From NCBI GenBank assembly GCA_000827265.1, contig KN834773.1, positions 424,541 to 488,540 on the forward strand: 64,000 nucleotides of DNA. Reading direction: 5' to 3'. The translations under genes and the position numbers were made by a program. This DNA comes from Collybiopsis luxurians FD-317 M1. Its lineage: Eukaryota; Basidiomycota; Agaricomycetes; Agaricales; Omphalotaceae. Positions 59,167 to 64,000 of this stretch are shown here, piece by piece. A model generated the notes under the pieces. That model had not been told where the DNA came from, did no database searches, and saw only the letters and a program-made list of their open reading frames with translations. Numbering within the stretch: the stretch's first letter is position 1; the number at the start of each line of letters is the position of its first letter.

Positions 59167-60079
59167 CTTGCGTGGGCTGTATCAGGTCCTTTACTGGGAA
59201 TATACTCGATTGTGAAAGATCTGAACATTCCACTCATCGTTCAGCCGCAGATATTCAGTGCTCTAGCCCTATGCTCATGGGCTCAAGTGAGTTACATGCC
59301 CAAGTTGCAAAATTGCGCATCCCTGACGGATTTAAAGTGCCAATATTACGGAAAGAGACGTTCGTTGCGTTCAACAGTGTTAATAACTTTGCTGCTCGGT
59401 GTTGTATTTGGAGGTTTTGAGTTGGGTATGGTTTACGCATTACGACCGTCTTACGATCGAGGCGAGGAAAGCAGCAATAGAGGAGTCGAATTCTTCGGAA
59501 TTATGAGCCCGGTCCTTATTGCGATATCTTTTATTCCGCAGTACTACGAGATTTACAGGCGGAAGGAAGTCATTGGAATATCCGTCTTGTTCATGACGGT
59601 AGATCTTCTAGGAGGTATGCACGGTTTATTTCAATAACTGTTCTTAATCCTCATGCAATCCTCATGTGTGTCTTTGTAGGAGTTTTCTCTGATCTATCTT
59701 TGGCTTTCAAATCTGGAAAATTTGACGTTACCGCCGCCGTAACATATACCTTGGTCATCGTGCGTGCTTTTTAGGCCATGTAATTCTGGATGGACTCATC
59801 ATTACGACATAGGTCATGGACAGCGTCATCATTGTCGCTGGGTGGATTCTTAATCCTTTAGCGAGAAGGCGGCGGCGTTTGGCTACACCAGAGGTATTAG
59901 AATCGGGTTCCGTCGGAGGCCCTGCATCTTTCTCCAATCACAGTAACATTCTTCAAGAGGTAACACAGATTGATAGTGCACCAGCTACTATCTTGACTAT
60001 TAGTCCTGCGGAGACCGTTCAAGGGACTCCACGGCCGTCCTCAAAAGCATCAACCATGAGAAATAGCCTTTCAGCTTGA
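58892..60079 (+). CDS. PQ-loop repeat membrane protein, copy 3
   Basis: Six exons in phase: 58892-58937, 59002-59089, 59166-59286, 59338-59614, 59680-59759, 59813-60079, giving 292 residues. Both PQ blocks and all membrane stretches are intact, with RPSYDRGEESSNRGVEFFGI in the central loop. It is nearly identical to copy 2 from exon 4 onward, including the tail ending NSLSA. Intron 2 has a pure TC run directly before its acceptor AG. No lesion is seen. Confidence 0.88.
59134..59163. repeat. TC dinucleotide microsatellite at an intron acceptor
   Basis: About 15 TC units end directly at the CAG acceptor of intron 2 in PQ-loop copy 3. Copy 2 has only CTTTCTCTCAG at this place, so the run expanded after duplication and now serves as the polypyrimidine tract. 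Confidence 0.95.
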
Positions 60080-60391
60080 ATGTTGGCTACGTCTTGGTAC
60101 AACCGTGTAGTAGATAGATAGATATTACTGTAATTACGCAGCGGGGCCCTGCATTCGCTACAATAACAAGAGAAATTACTCTAATCTTAAAAACGTAAAG
60201 GGAAATCAGCTGCTCAACTTGCCTAGCACAGTGCTGTAGTATCAGGGACAACATAGTGGATCGAGCCTTATATGGGGGTGGACTTTTATGAACTACGATG
60301 TACTCAGCTGCTCCGTAGGCCCTGGGTGCGAGGCCACTCCATATTCGGACCCCCCCTCCGGGTGGATCCTGCTCCAAGCGCATATATACAT
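60080..60391. other. 3' spacer of PQ-loop copy 3
   Basis: Aligns with the sequence after copy 2 (53967-54297) including the shortened TAGA run and the block GGCCCTGGGTGCGAGG. No coding frame is supported. Confidence 0.5.
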
Positions 60392-60753
60392 GAAAGGACC
60401 ACTTGCATGGTCAAGCACCTTGCTTGCTGATGAAGGTATCTCCATCGTTAGGGTGAGGAAGTGAAAATGGAAATTAAACATTACGGCTAAGACAAGTAAC
60501 CATTGAATATTGAATCTATCAAACTTTGCTCAGTTTCCTTTCGTCCATGCATAAGCAATGTATCAACTGGTGTTGATGCAGACTGCGTTGTAGCTACAAA
60601 ATCTCCTGATGAATACCTTCCGAGAGCGACGCCATCCCCAGTTAGTAGCTACCTAGTTTGTCGATGGTGATGAAGCGTGACCTTCGGACCGATTTGATCC
60701 GTGCAGTTTCTGCGAGCGAAGTGGAGTGCAATAGACCTTGCAAGCAAGGTGAT
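60392..60753. mobile_element. Small non-autonomous insertion with terminal inverted repeats
   Basis: Compared with the paralogous spacer after copy 2, about 360 bases are inserted here: the sequence CATATATACAT (left) and ACAGCTGCAGAATTC (right) are adjacent at 54286-54312 but separated here. Near its ends the insert carries a 12-bp inverted repeat, CACCTTGCTTGC at 60416-60427 and GCAAGCAAGGTG at 60740-60751. It codes for nothing visible. Size and structure fit a MITE-like element. A target-site duplication is not clear. Confidence 0.65.
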
Positions 60754-61522
60754 ACAGCTGCAGAATTCTCTACCCCCTTTCCATGGCATCTCGCTAATAG
60801 TACTTCTGAGATAACCATTTAGCCTATGTTTGCTTGACCTACGCCGAGCGGCCCAGCCAACTTAGATTCAGAGGTTCTCGCGATACGAGTCCAGACTTGC
60901 TTCCACCATTACCCCTGCCCAATACTTCCGTGTTCGCCCTGTGTATCACTCTTGGCCCTGCATTTAATGCGCCGCGTGGGGCTCTAGTTAATCCCAGCCA
61001 TACTTCGATTCACTTTATTCGCTTTCCGCTTCAATTTCCTTCCTACTTTTAAGGGATTGGGTTTGCGTTCGATTCCTTTAGGCTATCACGATCCCGGTCT
61101 GCAACCCCTTCAAAGCATCCTCTGCTTCTTCACTTTCGTCGAGGATTTTGATCAATCATATTAGTATAACAACCAAGCTTGGAGACATCTTTTTAGGCGC
61201 TTGCTGCTTAGGACATCCTTCAAAACAAGCGCTCAGCGCTCAACGTTGAACGATGCCGAGTCCTAGAAAAAGTGACTCCCTTTGAGATGAGGGCCATGAG
61301 CTGGCTTTCGTCCCAGTCGTTCCGAACGTCATTCGAAATGAATTAAAAATAGGTGGCTGGGGCTAAGTTTGTTCCAGCTCCGGCTCCCGATCTTGGCGCC
61401 CTCGTTTGACTCATATCGGAACCTTGCCGGCCTTGCCCTCCATCTAGCATCTTCGTACTCGTCTGCACTATATCTCTTCGCATTAATACTAGCCCTAGGA
61501 GCGAGAACTCTGGTGATCACTC
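60754..61522. other. Spacer between PQ-loop copies 3 and 4
   Basis: The first 300 bases continue the homology with the spacer after copy 2 (54298-54600). After about 61055 the homology ends, and the remainder should hold the promoter of copy 4. The kinase-like gene present between other copies is absent here. No coding frame is supported. Confidence 0.5.
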
Positions 61523-62656
61523 ATGCCGGTCAGTAATTCTGTGGCGGAAAATGTTTTTGGTACCGCAGGCATGTCCAGCCGTCCTCTCAATAACTCGAGT
61601 CAAAGCTGAAGAAATTGTCTCAATGCTTACAGGTACCATATTTTGGACGATTCAGCTTATACCGCAGATGTGGAAGTCATTTCGAGCAAAGGACACGACG
61701 GGGCTGTCCGACTGGATGATGTATGATATCTGGAAGGCCTACGGACCGACTCTATACCGTGACTGACTTCTGCTTTCTTAGTCTTGCATGGGCTGTATCA
61801 GGTCCTTTATTGGGGATTTACTCAGTCATAAATGACCTTAGCATTCCACTCAATATTCAGCCGCAGATTTTTACCGCTCTTGCCCTATGCTCGTGGGGGC
61901 AGGTGAGTCATACCCACACGTTGGAAATGTGCGCATTTCCTAACAGAATTTAGTGTCAATACTATGGCAGGGGTCGTTCGTTACGTTCCACGGTGCTATT
62001 ATCTTTATTGCTCGGAATTATATTTGGAGGTTTTGAGTTGGGTATGGTTTATGCGCTACGACCATCTTACGATCGGGGAGAAGAGAGCAGTAACAGAGGA
62101 GTTGAATTCTTCGGAATCATGAGCCCGGTTCTACTTGCGTTATCTTTCATTCCACAGTACTATGAGATTTACAGACGGAAGGAAGTCATCGGAATTTCTA
62201 TCATTTTCATGGCGGTCGATCTTCTGGGGGGTAGGTGCGATGTATTTTCTGTGAATATCGTGATTCCCATGCGTGTGTTTGTAGGAGTCTTCTCTGATCT
62301 TTCTTTAGCTTTCAAGTCCGGAAAATTTGATGCCATCGCTGCAGTAACATACACCCTTGTCATTGTACGTACTTATTGACCATATAGTTGTGGACCGACT
62401 CATCATTGGGACATAGGTCATGGACAGCGTGATCATCATCGCCGCGTGTGTTCTGAATCCTTTAGCGAGGCGGCGACAACTGCGTTCGGTTGCACCAGAG
62501 GTGATAGAACTGGGGTCTTCCAGAGGCCCTGTAACCTTCTCGAATCGCAGTCACAGTTTTCAGGAGGTAACACGGATTGAGAGTGCCCCAGCTACCTTTA
62601 TTCCTCCAAATCCTGCGGAGATCGCTCAAGCGACTGCACGACCATCATCCATGTAG
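61523..62656 (+). CDS. PQ-loop repeat membrane protein, copy 4
   Basis: Six exons in phase at conserved sites: 61523-61568, 61633-61720, 61782-61902, 61954-62230, 62285-62364, 62417-62656, giving 283 residues. The first PQ block is WTIQLIPQMWKSFRAKDTTG and the second LSFIPQYYEIYRRKEVIGIS. It is the most diverged of the four and its C-terminal tail is shorter (ends ATARPSSM). Intron 1 begins with GCATGT where copies 2 and 3 have GTACGT, so it must be spliced as a GC-AG intron to keep the frame; read without splicing, the frame meets a stop before the first PQ block. The rest of the gene shows no lesion. Confidence 0.85.
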
Positions 62657-64000
62657 AAACAGTCTTCATCATACCCTACTCACAAAAATATAGAGGAAAA
62701 ATCGAATGAGCCCCAACCCTTTGTGTAACGAGTACGAGTAGTACTTACCTTTTTCGTACATACCTACAGTTATTCGGTAGATTAGATAAGGGAGGATTTT
62801 ATCTTTTACTTCTTAACCACCACTCGCTATTACCCGCACTTGATATATTCGCGCTACAAGCTACGATACATGTACGATACTATACATAGGGCTCAATATA
62901 AAACCCTGTATAGACTAGCACTGGCCGGATAAGTGGTAAGAGATCAGCCCTACGCTTTACACTTTGTAATTCCTATAGACAGAGTTGCGATGAATCGTGC
63001 AACCGAAAATTATCTATCATTTTTTGAATTTGGCCTTGGCTTTCTTCGTAAGTACAAGAGCTTTCATACTAATCGACGCATCTTTAGCCGAGGGCCTCTT
63101 GGAGCCCGGATGACATCCGGCTCGAGCATTCAATGGATTCAGTTGGCGGTTATCGTCAGCCGCGAGGTCGGCCACTACATGCCATTTTCTTCAAAATTAG
63201 CCTAGGTTTTCTCGACGAGCTGTAAACAACTCAAGAAAGTGTCCTACTCTACTCAACAAATGACTGAGCCATCTAATTGCTTAGGGATGATAAGACAGCT
63301 CTGAGCAGCTCACTTTCCTGCAGGCTTGTCCTGCGGCTTGAATGTTCTGAACTAGAGTAGAGCAGGTTATGAAGGGGTGAGTTGAATTCGTAGAGTACTT
63401 TATGTGGTGACAAGTCATTAGAGCACAGTATCTATTTACCCCCGCTCAGGTGATTTCTTGCCATGGAGTACGCCTCGAGAAAAGAGTGAGGTCCGATCGG
63501 CTAAAATCAGCTTTCGCCGATTCGTGACCGATGGTAGTATTTGCAAGCGATGTAGTTCTTTCTTGCCCTCAGTTCTTTCCGAGGTACTCTTCCCACAGAT
63601 TTCTACTCGATGAGGCGTAGTTTCATCCCTTATCTCTGATTTCGTGCCTGATAAGACCGTACATGCCGCGATACTGTGATCCTAACCCGCTCGATTTGTA
63701 TGATAGTTGGACCCTGCTTCAATGAGCTCGCTTGATTGCGTTCCTCAAATTCTTCTATATAACCTCATCTAATGTCTTGGTAAGGTACCATTGCTAAATT
63801 ACACCTATAGCAGAACCGCCAAAGAAAAGATTGGACGGTCCGTCGAACAGTTGGCTGGTATTTGTTCGGAATATCTGAAATGAACATGGTGTGTATTTGA
63901 CGTCACGGCATTTTTCCGAAGATTCTCTTCCAGGTTTTCCCTCATGACTTGCTGGGTCTGCATCCGAAGCTTCCAGGGCCTTTAAATTTCGATGCGTTGA
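62657..64000. other. Right end of window; no gene seen
   Basis: Only short frames occur. One at 62933-63205 (+) has no motif, signal peptide or splice-supported extension. The stretch directly after 62656 should be the 3' untranslated region of PQ-loop copy 4. Confidence 0.45.

Noticed and set aside
61060..61080. A B-box-like GTTCGATTC on the + strand
   Set aside because: No A box or cloverleaf upstream, so not a tRNA gene.
62933..63205. 90-codon open frame (+) near the right end
   Set aside because: No ATG-supported start, motif or continuation.
1..64000. CRISPR arrays, bacterial operons, ribosome binding sites, rRNA genes
   Set aside because: None seen; the intron-rich gene structure shows eukaryotic nuclear DNA, where such prokaryotic features are not expected.

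Overview
The window is nuclear DNA from a filamentous basidiomycete, most likely an Agaricomycete. Nearly every gene is split by short introns (about 48-70 nt, GT-AG with a few GC-AG). One gene has the fungal FunK1-type kinase fold, three P450 genes stand in tandem, and several loci are tandemly amplified. Coding sequence was rebuilt by joining exons wherever the reading frame and family motifs required it, and the coordinates given span start codon to stop codon including introns.

Layout. 1-2.4 kb is repeat-rich, with a palindrome cluster and the 3' tail of a non-LTR retrotransposon. 2.5-4.8 kb (+) is an RluA-type RNA pseudouridine synthase. 5.3-8.1 kb (-) holds two tandem paralogues of an unrecognised secreted protein, followed by a decayed tandem duplication of about 0.95 kb. 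11.5-23.4 kb has two intact acetolactate synthase (ILV2) genes on the + strand flanking translation elongation factor 2 on the - strand; relic sequence downstream of each ILV2 copy is also duplicated. 23.4-28.8 kb has no gene I can support. 28.9-32.2 kb (+) is a molybdenum-cofactor-sulfurase-like PLP enzyme. 32.5-40.9 kb (-) holds three tandem cytochrome P450 genes; the first seems to lack an internal block. 43.6-46.5 kb (+) is a FunK1 kinase. 47.5-62.7 kb is an array in which a PQ-loop membrane protein gene (+, four copies) alternates with an uncharacterised kinase-like gene (-, one apparently intact copy and one broken, remodelled copy). The last 1.3 kb looks empty.

Functional picture. eEF2, the pseudouridine synthase and ILV2 are housekeeping genes. 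The rest is typical accessory content: secreted proteins, P450s, a FunK1 kinase and an expanding transporter-like family. The most unusual signals are: (i) the second ILV2 copy has substitutions at two positions matching known herbicide-resistance sites of plant acetolactate synthase (Ala to Thr and Asp to Glu), and both copies have Ala at a third; (ii) the two ILV2 copies are mosaics of near-identical and diverged tracts, as expected from gene conversion; (iii) in the 47-63 kb array the second kinase-like copy has lost its C-terminal domain, gained a 34-residue repeat array, and carries CpG-to-TpG stop codons; (iv) very small exons (5, 13 and 14 nt) and three GC-AG introns are required by the reading frames.
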